Positions 1 to 10,593 of a DNA stretch of 28,957 nucleotides are shown here, piece after piece; within the stretch, counting starts at the first letter, position 1, and each line of letters begins with the position of its first letter. The notes under the pieces were generated by a model. The model saw only the letters and a list, made by a program, of their open reading frames with translations, had not been told where the DNA came from and did not search any database. The stretch is from Trachelipus rathkii (lineage: Eukaryota; Arthropoda; Malacostraca; Isopoda; Trachelipodidae): contig JABUQX010053342.1 of the NCBI GenBank assembly GCA_015478945.1, positions 2,501-31,457 on the forward strand. The letters run 5' to 3'. Both the position numbers and the translations under genes were made by a program.

Positions 1-315
1 TCGACTCAGACTCATATTAGTGCTTACAGAGTTACAATAAAAAAATTTTTGTTTCAACAATTTTTTTTCGGCTTGCTTTTAAGAATAAAAAAATACCACT
101 TTTCCAATGAATCTAATCGCCAAATGCTATGACTGTAAAGTACCGTTAAAGGTATTTCAGAACAGCCAACACCATTGACAAACGGCTCCTATATAAAGTG
201 ATAAAAAAAAATAAAACTTAACTAAAAACACAAATTATTTTTATTTTTATTTTAAAACAGCCATATATATAACTCACACCTAATAAGTCAGCCTAATTTA
301 TAATAACAAGAATAT

Positions 316-347
<32 letters not shown>

Positions 348-690
348 TAATAATAATAAAATAACAATACAATAATAATAATAATAATAATAATCAATAA
401 AAAATATTATCATAATAAATTATCATAAGAAGAAAAATTAAAATTATCAGAATCGCTTATGACAGAAAAATAAATAAATATTTCTGACAAAAAATTAAAA
501 AGAATTGATATATATATTTTAGGATATATGATATATATATTCATGCTCTATAGTAACTATAAAAATTTTGTAATAATATAAAGACAGCATATAACTATGC
601 TCTAATAGTATATAAACCAAGTTTTGTAGTACTGTATTATTAAAACAAAAAATATATATAATTTATATATACATTATATATATATAATAT
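1..690. other. AT-rich intergenic DNA, no gene seen
   Basis: No coding relic is recognised here. The stretch is AT-rich with short A and T runs, a (TAA)n tract and a TA-rich patch before about 695. The first 13 bases hold two CGACTC/AGACTC units that resemble the hAT-type terminus at 5383-5516, but the window edge cuts them off and they are too short to call. Confidence 0.6.
316..394. repeat. (TAA)n microsatellite, interrupted
   Basis: Two AAT-unit runs are separated by a short interruption around 349-370. A similar AAT-unit tract occurs at about 5306-5370. This is a simple tandem repeat read directly from the sequence. Confidence 0.9.
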
Positions 691-699
691 ATAATATTA

Positions 700-2143
700 T
701 GGATTGCCATAAAATACACCAAAAAACCTCCAGCAAATACCTTTCGCGACTGATCAATATCTATTGTGCCGTGAACCGGCATGACACACGAAAATTGGCC
801 GAATATCTGAACAGCATTATAGCCGGACCAATCTTTGCCAAGAGATCATCAAGACGGATTAACCTAAGTGGGGGTAGGTTATTTAGGTTAAATCAAATAA
901 TGAAACATGTACTGCTAAAATTACTCAACTTTAAAACTTGAAGCCAACCTAATTATATTTCGCCCCACATATGATGTTAAATATCTTGCGGTCATGAAAG
1001 TACCGCGGTTCTTTGATCGATTTACCATAATATCATCACCAACATGTTTGTATCACTAAATAACTACCTACCCCCACAAGAAAATATCATGAACACAATA
1101 TGAGAACCTTTTAATTAATTGTCTGTTACTCAAACACCACGGTTTAAATTTAAAGAGAAACATATATTCTACAAACGTTGAGACAATGTAATAATGCCGA
1201 TGGGCTCACCACTTTGGACCACATTTGTGAATTCTTCTATATGTTTCAATCTTGGAAAAAACAAAACCTTCGATGAAACAAATCACTTAACCCCGTAGTA
1301 TCTACATTAGTGTAGGTCGACGCACACCCATCACTTTTTTCAACACATTCATGTCCATCAGATTCATCAATAGAATTAAGAAAATATTGTCAAATGCTTA
1401 AAATTCAACATAGGAACTTAGAGGTTAATAACTATCTTGTTTTTGACATTCAAAATCAATGTTAAATTCTGACGTCATTATCAACAGGTCATACATGTCA
1501 AAACCCACTGATAATGGTCTCTTTAATGAACTATGATCCATTTCACCACTATTTACAAAGAAATCAAATCAGACTTCAAAAGTTTATTTACAGAACTTCA
1601 ACCTATATAGCCTTATGGTTGATAACGAAATACTTTGCCAAATTATCTGGAATCGCCATCTCCAGTTTTTTGAAAATAAATATTTTTGGCGTTTGAGCGC
1701 GGCACAATTTTTAGCTTGGAATAATTATACTCATGGATTGTCGATAAATTTCTTCTTCAAACTTCCAATGCTATAGACTCCAATAAGGAAGAGAAGTGCC
1801 TTCGTAATAATTTTTCCACCTCAAAATTAAAGACGAGTCAAAAATTAAAGTCAGACTTATACATAAGTGCCAAACAACTGTCATCTTCTTAGCACAAAAG
1901 ATGCTTTGCCCGGCAACCATCATGTTGTGTCCAATTTAATCCGCTGAGTTAGACGACGTGACATATAGTGTTCACGAACGAATAGATTGTCGGACAGGGC
2001 ATTATCAACATCTCTACAGTTCCCAGCAAAATCTTTTGAACATTTCAATACGGCACATGGTCAATCAAACTATTAGTAATATTTCAACACTTCCACAAAT
2101 ATTACGAGGAGCGAGGGAGAAATCAATGATTACTAATTTCTAA
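700..2143 (+). mobile_element. Penelope-like retroelement relic (RT plus GIY-YIG remnant)
   Basis: This is a decayed copy of a Penelope-like element, whose single protein joins a reverse transcriptase to a GIY-YIG endonuclease. Seen in shifting + frames: a KLAEYL segment near 790-840 like the family's N-terminal KLAKYL block; PMGSPL at 1197-1214, the family's (A/P)MGSPLGP block; a damaged YVDD active-site region near 1303-1325; and an open segment from 1514 reading LMNYDPFHHYLQRNQI then FIYRT, like the family's NYDSFxPLxYKRNLI then IYR. A KLP block follows near 1755, and DALPG then TNRLSDRALS at about 1890-2010 resembles the start of the GIY-YIG domain. Many stops and frameshifts show it is dead. 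Neither end was found. The family call is fairly secure because several blocks fall in the expected order and spacing. Confidence 0.72.
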
Positions 2144-2159
2144 AATAACAAAAGACGTT

Positions 2160-2640
2160 TAAGACTTGAAGAGTGTACCGTCGACCTCGGGAGACTCGGA
2201 TCACCGTTTGGTTGTAGAAAATGAGAATAGATGATTGGTGTTTTCTGTTAGTGAACCAATAATCAAATGTAGGCAGGGAAGAAGATTCGTTTCCATTGCA
2301 TAATCCGCGTCAGAGTGGTGAGCCCACTGCGGCCTGGATCTTTGCAGGTGGGAAAAGTTTCAGGTTGCGCGAGAACACGAATACGTTGCCTAGTGTGAGA
2401 AAAAATTTTAAGAAGAACGGATGGCGGAGGGTAAAAGAAACAGGAATGTTCGCAGTGGCCGCTTGTGGTGCGGGTGCTTTTGCTATGGTATGCTGCATCG
2501 GGAGGCACACGGCTGTAGCGAGCAGTTGTTGGAGGTGGACCATCGCACTTGGCCGACTCTCTCCAAACTCACGAGGTTAACAAGTAAGCGGATGCATGCG
2601 AGCAACTGAACCCAGGCGAGAGTGTGCCCGATGGGGGCCC
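2160..2640. other. GC-richer block of unknown origin
   Basis: This block is visibly richer in G and C than its surroundings and sits between the Penelope-like relic and the LINE relic. Open frames on both strands (for example 2296-2580 +, 2310-2543 -) reach 60-95 codons, but overlapping frames are open together, as expected when GC content rises. No domain is recognised. It could be the 5' untranslated or first-ORF part of the downstream LINE, or a fragment of something else. Confidence 0.4.
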
Positions 2641-3460
2641 CGCTTGTTGATAGCAATCTCCTGTACTTTCGTCCTTCTACAGTAACTGTTAGAGAGACAT
2701 CAGTTGTGCTGTTCTTTGAAAAGTTGGGTTAAACAACTTCATCTTTTTGCGAATCAGGAAACCAAGAAGAAATGAAAACCAATATACTCCATGGGGTGGA
2801 CTGAACAAGTTCATAGGACAGCCTGTTTTAAGAGAAAAAACTTAAATGTTTAAAGTGTGCCCAAACGATAAGGACGGAGGACGGTGGGGTCGGTGGCTGT
2901 GACGAGAGGGTAGTAATGTTGGAAGCACAGAGAAGAGAAGCGCCTGTGAACAGATAAATAAAAGTAAGAGGAAAAGGAAGCACCATGGAAAGGATGGCAG
3001 GAGAAACTGGAAGGTAAGACCTCACGGAGACGTAGAATAAAAAACTAATCTACAGCATACAAAAGGCAATATACGAAAGGGCGCTCTTGCTCCCGCCAAC
3101 CTAGTGCAATAAAAAAACTGAAGACTGAACAATAAATTAACAAAGCACCTGTCCGATATTACTTAGCGAAAGTGAAAGATTTTTGAACAGCTCTTGAACC
3201 ATGCGAATAACATAATAGAGAAGTTATGAACAGATGGGTAAGGAACGACATCTGGCTTGTGAGCTTTGGGAAGAAGGACGGGAGCGGGCAGATTGTAACT
3301 TGAGGGAGTGGCGATTTCGTACACTGAGGAGTTTCTCCGTGGAACAAACGAGTGAGAAAGATGGAAAAACAGTTAAGGCAGACAGGCGGATATGCTGCCT
3401 GTGGAAATATTGAGAAGAGCTGGTTGAAAGGGGGTGTTGGATGACGCAAGTAATGACCAG
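2640..3460 (+). mobile_element. Probable upstream part of the LINE relic
   Basis: The DNA is purine-rich on the + strand, with base composition like the RT segment that follows. Near 3360-3480 it contains short stretches that could be the region just before the RT fingers, including a WNEG(K)TPE-like read. The endonuclease expected at the start of such an element was not recognised. The open frames on the minus strand here (2828-3025 and 3159-3506) are pyrimidine-rich shadows with no recognisable domain. Confidence 0.4.
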
Positions 3461-4995
3461 GGTGGAATGAAGGGGAAAACACCGGAAAAAGATTGGAATA
3501 AATCAAGGTATATTGTTCCTATATATAAGGAAAGGTGATAAAAGGAGCCGACCTGTAAAAATTAGAGCGGAGCTCGGGGAGACTTGCTCTGATGGCCCAC
3601 ACTTGGCAAAGTGGTGTCGAGACACGAGGAATATTGGAAAGAAGATTGAGGGATACAGTCAGAAAAAACTAGAGGAATGCAACATGGTTTTCGACGGAAG
3701 ATCGACAATTGATTGGTTGGGCCACTAAGATGACATGCGTTGGTTAAATAAATAAAGGCACCACGAATCTAACCCGGAAATGCAGTGTATTGGCCTTCTA
3801 TCGGTCTGGTTTCTAGGCCTTTCTATCCTTACGAACTCTTTTGCGTGATCGTTCCGAGTTGGAGATCTTATGAATCAGCGATCCTGGGGGAAAAGGAAGT
3901 ATAATGTGCCTACTACACTGTTAACGAGCTACTTAAAACACACGTATGTGGAGCAGCTGTGTGCAAGCATGGATGGATAGTAGTTGGTTTGGCAATAACA
4001 ACAGGTGTAAACAGGGAAGTGTACTTTCCCCAATTTGTTTCATACGTTATGGACCTATTTGTGGCAAGTACCGGTGGTACCAGGAAAGGTGGGTGGAGGT
4101 CTTTGGAAGGGGATATCTGGCGTTACCTTCTCTGAGTCAAGAGCTGCGGAAGGTTTTATATTTGGCGTCGGAAGCTCGGGCGACACGGTTTGCTATTTGA
4201 GAAGGGAATGAAAATTAATAGGGGGAAGACGGAGGTCGATGTTGGTGAAGCCGGAGCAGGAGGGAATTGAATATAAAATTGGAGGGGGAAGTACTGAAAG
4301 ACAGAACAGTTTGAATATTTAGGAGGTATAGTGGAGTTAGAAATGATATGTTTCAGGAGTTGAAATACTTAGAATTGGAAAGTTTAATGGCGGGACACTT
4401 GCGTGCTGTCCTTTGCTCAATGACCGTAATATACCGAGGAAAGTTAAGACAATAATATATACCAACATTATGAGGCCCATATTGACATGATGGACATGAA
4501 GCCTTGGACACTAACACAAAAGCTAAAAAGTAAAGTACAGGCATGCGAAATGAAAGCATTAAGATTGAGCCTTGGGGGGTGACAGAGTGTCTGGCAGGAG
4601 AGGATTGATGACGTGAGCGGCCGGTGTTCGGGATGGAAGTATTATTGGAACTGGTGAGAGAGGACAGTTAAGATGGTTTCGAACATGTGAGGAGAATGGA
4701 AGCAAATAGGTGTGCGAAAAGTATTAATGAGTGCAGCCGGAGGGAAGGAGAGGAGGGGGGAGGCCGAGGATGAGGTGGAGGGATGGCTGTTGAGAGAGCG
4801 GTGGAGAGAAGGGGGATGACTATGGAGGAGGTGAAGGAGAAAGAGTTTACGATGATCGACGGCGGTGGAGGAGGGGGATGGAGGAGCTTCGTGCAGGACA
4901 GCTGAAGTGCAATACGGCTACAGGAGGAGGTGAGAAAGAAAGTGAGAACTTCACATATTACGGGGATTCGTGTGAAGTCCAGAAACTTCATAAAA
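3460..4995 (+). mobile_element. Non-LTR retrotransposon (LINE) relic, RT to C-terminus
   Basis: This is the decayed reverse transcriptase of a LINE, which copies its own RNA into DNA at the target site. The blocks appear in family order but in different + frames. PEKDWNKSRYIVPIYK followed by a shifted KGD lies at 3481-3530. LEECNMVFDGRSTIDW, corresponding to QxGFRxGRSTxD, lies near 3670-3710. KQGSVLSPICFI, corresponding to (R)QGSVLSPLLF, lies at 4009-4045. An EYL-GG block is near 4312-4328. The RT C-terminal block GQLRWF, then EHVRRME after one extra base, starts at 4662, and GRPRMRWRD then RRRWRRGMEELR runs to about 4890. The catalytic FxDD block is not readable. The GQLRWFGHVxRM-type tail is common in arthropod LINEs, but I cannot name the clade. 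Frameshifts and stops are frequent. The 3' end is not defined. Confidence 0.8.
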
Positions 4996-5382
4996 TTGCG
5001 AGGCCTTCTACATCAAACACGCAACCAGACATTAACATAAATTTTATGTATTTATCAGTCAGATTCAATATTCATTTGATTTACTTTTTATATATCCAAT
5101 TTAAAGGACTCATTCGCTGTACAAAAAAATAAGCTCTGAAAATTGTCTCAAACTATAAAAGACAAAACGCGTCGGGAACTATGTAGAATAGTATCTTCCT
5201 TTCTCCTGTATCATGATTTTCAAAGATTATGTTTAGAGGAAATTAAATTATGACGAAAATAAATATTTAGAACGTTGGATAATAAAATCAAAAACTTTAA
5301 ATATAATTAATAATAATAATCAATAATAATAATAATAATAAAATAATAATAATAATAATTAATAATATTCTCTAAATACTCC
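4996..5382. other. AT-rich spacer with (TAA)n
   Basis: Nothing coding is recognised. An AAT-unit microsatellite occupies about 5306-5370, immediately before the CGACTCC-rich block. It may include the 3' untranslated end of the LINE. Confidence 0.6.
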
Positions 5383-5516
5383 TCGACTCCTACTCCGACT
5401 CCACTTACACAGGAATCTCGACTCCGACTCCGACCGCACTTGCCACAATTTTTCGACTCTGACCTCCGACTCCGGGATAAGATTGCACGACTCACGACTC
5501 CGACTCCGCAGCCCTG
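5383..5516 (-). mobile_element. hAT-type terminus with GACTCC subterminal repeats
   Basis: Read on the minus strand, the block starts with CAGGGCTGCGGAGTCGGAGT at 5516 and carries further GGAGTC units down to about 5383. CAGGGNTG is a typical hAT terminal inverted repeat start, and short repeats just inside the end are the usual hAT transposase binding sites. Only this end is seen. No matching opposite end or transposase belonging to it was found, so it is probably a truncated or non-autonomous copy. The minus-strand open frames over it, rich in Arg-Ser, are by-products of the repeat. Confidence 0.55.
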
Positions 5517-5549
5517 GATATATGTATATATTTAGCATCAAGGCGGGGG

Positions 5550-6180
5550 TGAGCTTGGACCACTTTAGTTAACTTCGTGTCTCCCGATTTCCCTTAATGC
5601 CACTTTTTGGAATCTAATCTTTTCTTTCTTTAACATTCAGGTCCATAGTCATAGTAGTAATAAGCATACAAAAAAATAATAATGTAACTCTAATAATAAT
5701 AGTTTATTAAAGTTTAAATAAAGCTGATTCAGACTACCTCAAAGGAGTGAATGGGGCCACCATTGAGAGTGAATCGGACCATCTGTTTAAATTCTCTTTA
5801 ATGTATCTGTTCAATCTATATTTTAATTTACTTCATATAATAATTGTTTATTATATGGAAATTTCATAAAAAGCGAAAAAGAATGTCAATAAATACATTA
5901 AATAATAATAAAGGTGTGGTGTTTCGTTTTTAATTAGGTCCGGTCACAAATTTTGACACTTTTGGATTCTAATATGTTGGCTATTAAATATCATTTTTTT
6001 ATTTTAATTTTACTTAATATAGTAATTATTTATCATAATCACTTAAAATTAATTATATGTCATAAAATGTACAATAATAATTACATAAATACAAAAAAAC
6101 AATGTCGTGGTCCGATTCACCACATCATCAATTGTTACGTGTGAGTTGTAATCGGACCAAGGTTTAGCCCTGGTCTGATT
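5550..6180. repeat. Degenerate repeats with GGTCCGATT motif
   Basis: The motif GGTCCGATT or its reverse complement recurs: AATCGGACC at 5772-5780, GGTCCGGTC near 5938, GGTCCGATT at 6109-6117 and AATCGGACC at 6150-6158. The last two face each other. Two AT-rich segments, about 5820-5860 and 6000-6040, also align loosely with a spacing near 180 bases. This could be a decayed MITE pair or an ancient tandem duplication. The open frame at 5953-6144 shows no recognisable domain. Confidence 0.4.
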
Positions 6181-6510
6181 TAAGCCACTATACTGTTATT
6201 GGAATACGTAAAACTTTACTTAGTCTTAGTGAGAGAGCGTAACATAACTCGAGTGTGTTATAACTGAAAAAATAATAAAAGCTCCATCATAATTTTCCAG
6301 AGAGAGACATACTTAAAAAAAACTCACATTTCTTCAAAAGTGAAATTCTAGATCTTGGAAGGGCCATTTTTATACCTAACTTATTATATTTTTTAAAAAA
6401 TATAAAAATCTCTAGAATTAAAGATGATTTAATAAAACTTGTAGTACTACTGCATGGCTATTAAATGAGCCAAAAAAAAAATTTTTTATATTTTTTTTTT
6501 TATATATATA

Positions 6511-6778
6511 TAGTAGGTAAAATTAGACACGACCCACACATTTTGAGACGAAAATTTTTCTAAGTTCAAAAAAACTTCTCTAAGTTCAGAAAAATTAAGT
6601 TAAGTTCAAGTTGTCTGATATTCTAGTGGCAAGCTTCTGAATTATGCCAGAAGCTGCCACTAAAGAATTTCTTAAAAAACTTAAACTTAACTTAATTTTT
6701 CTGAACTTAGAAAAGTTTTTTGAACTTTAGAAAATTTCGGTCTCAAAATGTGTGGGTCCCTGTCTAAGCTTTTAACCA
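6511..6778. mobile_element. Hairpin (foldback) MITE
   Basis: The left arm (about 6515-6640) and right arm (about 6650-6777) are inverted copies of each other over nearly their whole length. Both contain CCCACACATTTTGAGA reading inward, then several copies of a TCTAAGTTCA motif, and they meet at AGTGGCA-AGCTTCTG / CAGAAGCTGCCACT near 6631-6663. The element is about 0.27 kb, has no coding capacity and sits between TA tracts, which fits a Tc1/mariner-type MITE using TA targets. The superfamily is inferred. The hairpin itself is seen directly. Confidence 0.85.
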
Positions 6779-6896
6779 TATATATATTATATATATATAT
6801 ATATTCTATAATATAATTATATTATATAGATATATATATACGTAAGTATAATATATCATATACTATATTATAAGTATATATATATTATATATATAG

Positions 6897-6942
<46 letters not shown>
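6776..6942. repeat. (TA)n microsatellite
   Basis: A long TA dinucleotide tract with phase slips and a few interrupting bases, next to the right end of the hairpin MITE. Confidence 0.95.
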
Positions 6943-6944
<2 letters not shown>

Positions 6945-6984
6945 AAGGACCAAATATTAAATTTCTAAGAAAAAATGGAATAAT

Positions 6985-8700
6985 TTATAAATTTCTAAAA
7001 TCACCTTACCTGATTAACTTTAATGCCGGCATAGTGTAAGCAAAGTCCAAGATAGGTTTTTATGTCAATATTTTGCACAATGATAACAAATATCGATAAT
7101 TTTACGTAAGCTTTCATCTCCAAGAGTATCCTCAAGTAGTTTTCAGAAGTCATATGTTGGATAACCTCTCTGTTCTTATTGAAGCAGAACATCTGGTAAA
7201 CATTGCCGAGTAGGTTGCAACAAGATTTAGATATATGTAACTTGTGATTGAAAAAGACAGTAGTTCGTCTGTTGCTGTTTTTGACGATTTCTGTGCTGTG
7301 ATGCCCATATTCAACTTCCATAAAATCTCATTCTGTTTTACTATCTTATAAAATTTCGAGATCTTCTTGTTAATTAAGAAATAAGATATTTTTTTAGGTC
7401 ATAACTTTAAATAGACTGATTAATTTCTTTTATGACTTTAAAAACGTCTCTCTTAATGCTGGCAATTATTTCATTCAAAAAGGGAATAAAAATGGATGTG
7501 CAGTAATAAGTCTGTGGGTCGGAAGTAGGATGTTGGGTCTGTAGTTTTGGAATTTGTTAATTCGTTGGTACAGCAATTTCAATTACCCAGCTCAGATCAG
7601 ATGTCCTTACACATTCTTCAAAAATATGCTGAAATTCGAATGTTGCATTTTCTCTGATGCTTCAAGTTTAGTTTTTAACTAAATTAACTTCAGTATATGC
7701 ACTCACCAAATCAATAAATGTGTCTGTTCAATCGTTTTGAAAGATGTATGTTAAACCGTTAATAGTCTGTTGAAACAAAAAAGAAACCATAAAAGATGCA
7801 CTATAATTAAGTTTTGAATTAAGATAGCTTTTTTTGAACTGAACCCAAATTCACATTTTATTTGTTCTAAAGGTGCTATTATCGGGTTATCATCTCTTTT
7901 AAATAAATAAAAACGTGATTCATTCCGTTGGCACCAGCGAGTCTCGCAAACTTTTTTAATCTCTTCTTGCTCTTTTTTAGGAATTTTTTTTTAAAAAATT
8001 CTTCTATTTTTTCTTCAAACACTTTGTTCCTCCTTAGCTCATACAAGAAAAATGTACTCGAGCATTCTGATATGATTGCAAAAGCACTAACCTATTTTAA
8101 GAAGTTAAGAAGAGTCTGTGAGGCATAAATTTAAGCAACGCAAAAAGCAGTGAGTATAAATAGCTTTGTGACATTTTTCCTATATTACTCTCTGAACACC
8201 CTGAACTCACCACTCATTGCTGCTGGACTGTCATACCTCTATCCTCTTAGATTATTTTCATATCCAAACCAAGTCAGTTACTTTTTCTTTCAATTACTTA
8301 TTCTTTCAATGGTTTAATCGGTTTAGTTAGGACGAAACAGAAAAAATCTTTGACGGTAGAGTTACTCAATATCAACGTAACACACACACAACGAAAATTG
8401 TTCCTTCTTGGAAGACATCAGTCATTCTCATCTGCTAAAGAGAAAAAATTCAAGAGGATTTGTAGACAATTTTACGTTGAATGAGATGCGTAAATGACTG
8501 AATTAGAGCATTTTGGACTGTGGTACTGGTATACATGGCATTTCTAACACTAGTTTTTTAAATGTTCTGAAAGAACATTGGTTCCACAGCTATTTCAGCA
8601 ACAATAATTTTAAAAAGACTCCGAAAGATTCCATCGTTTCCCACAGGCCAAGAGAGTTCGATTTATGCTTATCACAGAATCGAACTGTTTCAACAATTGG
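6985..8700 (-). pseudogene. hAT transposase relic: DUF4371 to dimerisation domain
   Basis: This is the central and C-terminal part of a cut-and-paste transposase, read right to left with many frameshifts. Blocks in order: a CGK segment and a KEHL/SEHL segment near 8650-8540, followed by LADEN (the acidic LxDExTD block) near 8440. Then come SSKKEQFSLCVCYVDIE and FFCFV, a LGLDM..RG..YD..AAMSG block near 8290-8210, and VCETRW at 7951-7934. Next are SKKA, NYRPNI and DPQTYY-like blocks near 7550-7500, then IPFLNEIIASIKRRF near 7490-7445. The C-terminal dimerisation region, with LLKTT and KLT..YRYLLSLCKIL, lies near 7160-7060. These match the DUF4371/zinc-finger MYM-type hAT family. The 106-codon open frame at 7001-7321 overlaps the dimerisation region. 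The perfect-looking CAG/GTAAGG at its end may be chance. It is not functional. Confidence 0.8.
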
Positions 8701-9264
8701 TGATTACACAAAATACAAGTGAGCAAATACTTATGCAATTTGTATAAAATGTACCTCACACTAGTAGTCTAATATTCTAATCTAACAATACAACAACACA
8801 CTAAAGAGAATAATTACCTGATAATGTTTTGGAGTTATTTATTATTTAAACTCCGTAAAGATAGATTATTTAATGATGAATGCTATAGTATTTTAATACA
8901 ATTTTCTGTGACTTGAAATTGTCTTTTAGCTTTTATCAAGTGTTTTGGATTTTTTAGAATGTTTTCAAAAATCCTGTTATTTTTAAGACTGATTTGTTGT
9001 TAGGACAATTAACAAATATATGATTGCTCACAACAAGTTCTGAGAACACGTCTATGATGATATATTTCTTCCTCTTTATCTGATTTATGTCGCTCTTCCT
9101 TTTTCTCTGTTTATTTTATTCAGCTCACACTCTATATATTATTGTCTCTCTCTAATTGATTTCTATTACTTTTTAGATGCTAAATTTGTTATTAATAATC
9201 ATTTAATACATTGGTAAATATAGCAGACAATGATGATGAATTACATCATCATCTTCTGCTATCA
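8701..9264 (-). repeat. Long terminal repeat, left copy
   Basis: Matches the copy at 10594-11263 at both ends. The first 120 bases share TGATTACACA, ACCTCACACT and GAGAATAATTACCT. The last 250 share CTCACAACAAGTTCTGAGAA, CTCTTTATCTGATTTAT and TATAGCAGACAATGATGAT. The middle, about 8825-9005, does not align well by eye. Under the inferred minus orientation this is the 3' LTR. Confidence 0.75.
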
Positions 9265-10392
9265 ATCTCACACCACTCTCTTCTCTCTCTCTCATCCCCC
9301 TAATATTCCTCCAACAAGTAATCATACAAACCTCTTTTATTTACATTTTCTTTCCATCTGCTCAATCTGTTCATTTCCATTTAGTATATTACTCCATGAT
9401 TCTTTGATTCTTATATTAAGGCATAGAAGGTTAAAGAGAATATGTCATACTCCTGTACATATCTATTATGTGAGTTTTACTTCACTATCAGAATACCACC
9501 ATTACAGCTTATCAGATCTTTCCCCTGTTAATTTTTCTTCCATAAGTTCTTCACATACTAATTTCCCAAACATCATTATTCACCATTTTACACTGCTTGA
9601 CCTCAATTGATTGCACGATTTTTACTTTGTTGTTCATTTGATTCATGATCATGTACTACCTCTTGCACTCCTTCTTTATCTGACTCCGTATGTCACACAC
9701 CATTCCTGTGTTCTATGTTTTCTTTCTTCTTCTTTCACTCACTACACCCCTTCGATATTCATTCTTACTATAGTTCTATGTTTCGCCTCCTCTTCTTCAC
9801 CGTCAACTATACCCCATATTCATGTTCCGTACCATATTCTTCATAACCCCCCCCATTCTCCTATTTGTAGATTTCTATGCACTCTCTCTACTGTCATTAT
9901 TTAAAGCCTTTTGTAATTTTTTCCGCCTTAACAACTCATACTTCATTCATTTATTCTCCTCTATATGTTATTGTTTTTCTACTCGAACATTTCCCCCCTT
10001 AAATCTAATTTTCACCAAAACCTCTCTCTCACCTCTGGAGGTCATTTATGCTTCAGTATAACCTTGAATATTTCCTTTTGTCTTTCCATGTCTTCTCATC
10101 ACTGTATTCTTAGTCTCTTTTATTAAAATTGCTTCAGTTTTCCTTCTCTTTCTCCATCTTAACATCTTATTTACTTCTCTTTTTCACACACATATATAAT
10201 ATTATATACTATATATATATTTATATATATAATATATAGATATATATACTATAATATATATATATATATATATATTAACATTATAATATTATATATATAT
10301 AGTATATATATATATATATACTATGTATATATAATATTAATATATATATATATATATTATATATATACTTATAGTAATAAATATAAATAATA

Positions 10393-10458
<66 letters not shown>

Positions 10459-10593
10459 ATATGTCTCCTTTCTCTGTTCATTCTTTATTCCCCTTTTTCA
10501 TCCACAACCCAGTTCATTTTCCTGGTGTCCCCATTTACAACACAGTTGTGCATTTGCCTTATAGCATCCCATTGTCAGGCGAGTACGCGCACG
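9265..10593 (-). mobile_element. Interior of LTR element, purine-rich minus strand
   Basis: About 930 bases (9265-10192) are strongly pyrimidine-rich on + and purine-rich on -, followed by a (TA)n tract at 10193-10461 and about 130 bases of mixed sequence. The + open frames (9230-9610, 9611-9904, 9822-10061) encode low-complexity Ser/Phe/Leu/His/Ile-rich strings as expected of pyrimidine-rich DNA, and match nothing I know. Minus-strand frames are rich in Lys, Glu and Arg, have many stops, and show no zinc knuckle or polymerase motif. I see no gene here. Confidence 0.6.
10193..10461. repeat. (TA)n microsatellite inside the LTR element
   Basis: A TA dinucleotide tract with phase slips, lying within the interior of the LTR-type element and dividing its purine-rich part from the part next to the right repeat. 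Confidence 0.95.

Noticed and set aside
3159..3506. 115-codon minus-strand open frame
   Set aside because: It is the pyrimidine-rich complement of a purine-rich LINE segment, and the + strand carries the recognisable RT motifs.
1..5516. A single hAT element spanning the CGACTC fragment at 1-13 and the terminus at 5383-5516
   Set aside because: Both fragments have the same orientation, whereas the two ends of one element should be inverted, and the first is too short to judge.
7001..7321. Possible host exon ending in a good splice donor (CAG/GTAAGG on minus)
   Set aside because: The segment overlaps the hAT dimerisation region in another frame and is contiguous with other transposase blocks, so the donor match is more likely chance.
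8513..8722. 69-codon + strand open frame
   Set aside because: It lies opposite the conserved minus-strand DUF4371 coding relic and crosses the LTR border at 8701, so it is a shadow.
9230..10061. Three consecutive + strand open frames (126, 97 and 79 codons)
   Set aside because: They encode low-complexity Ser/Leu/Phe/His strings of a pyrimidine-rich tract inside the LTR-type element. Stop codons are simply rare in such DNA, and no domain is visible.
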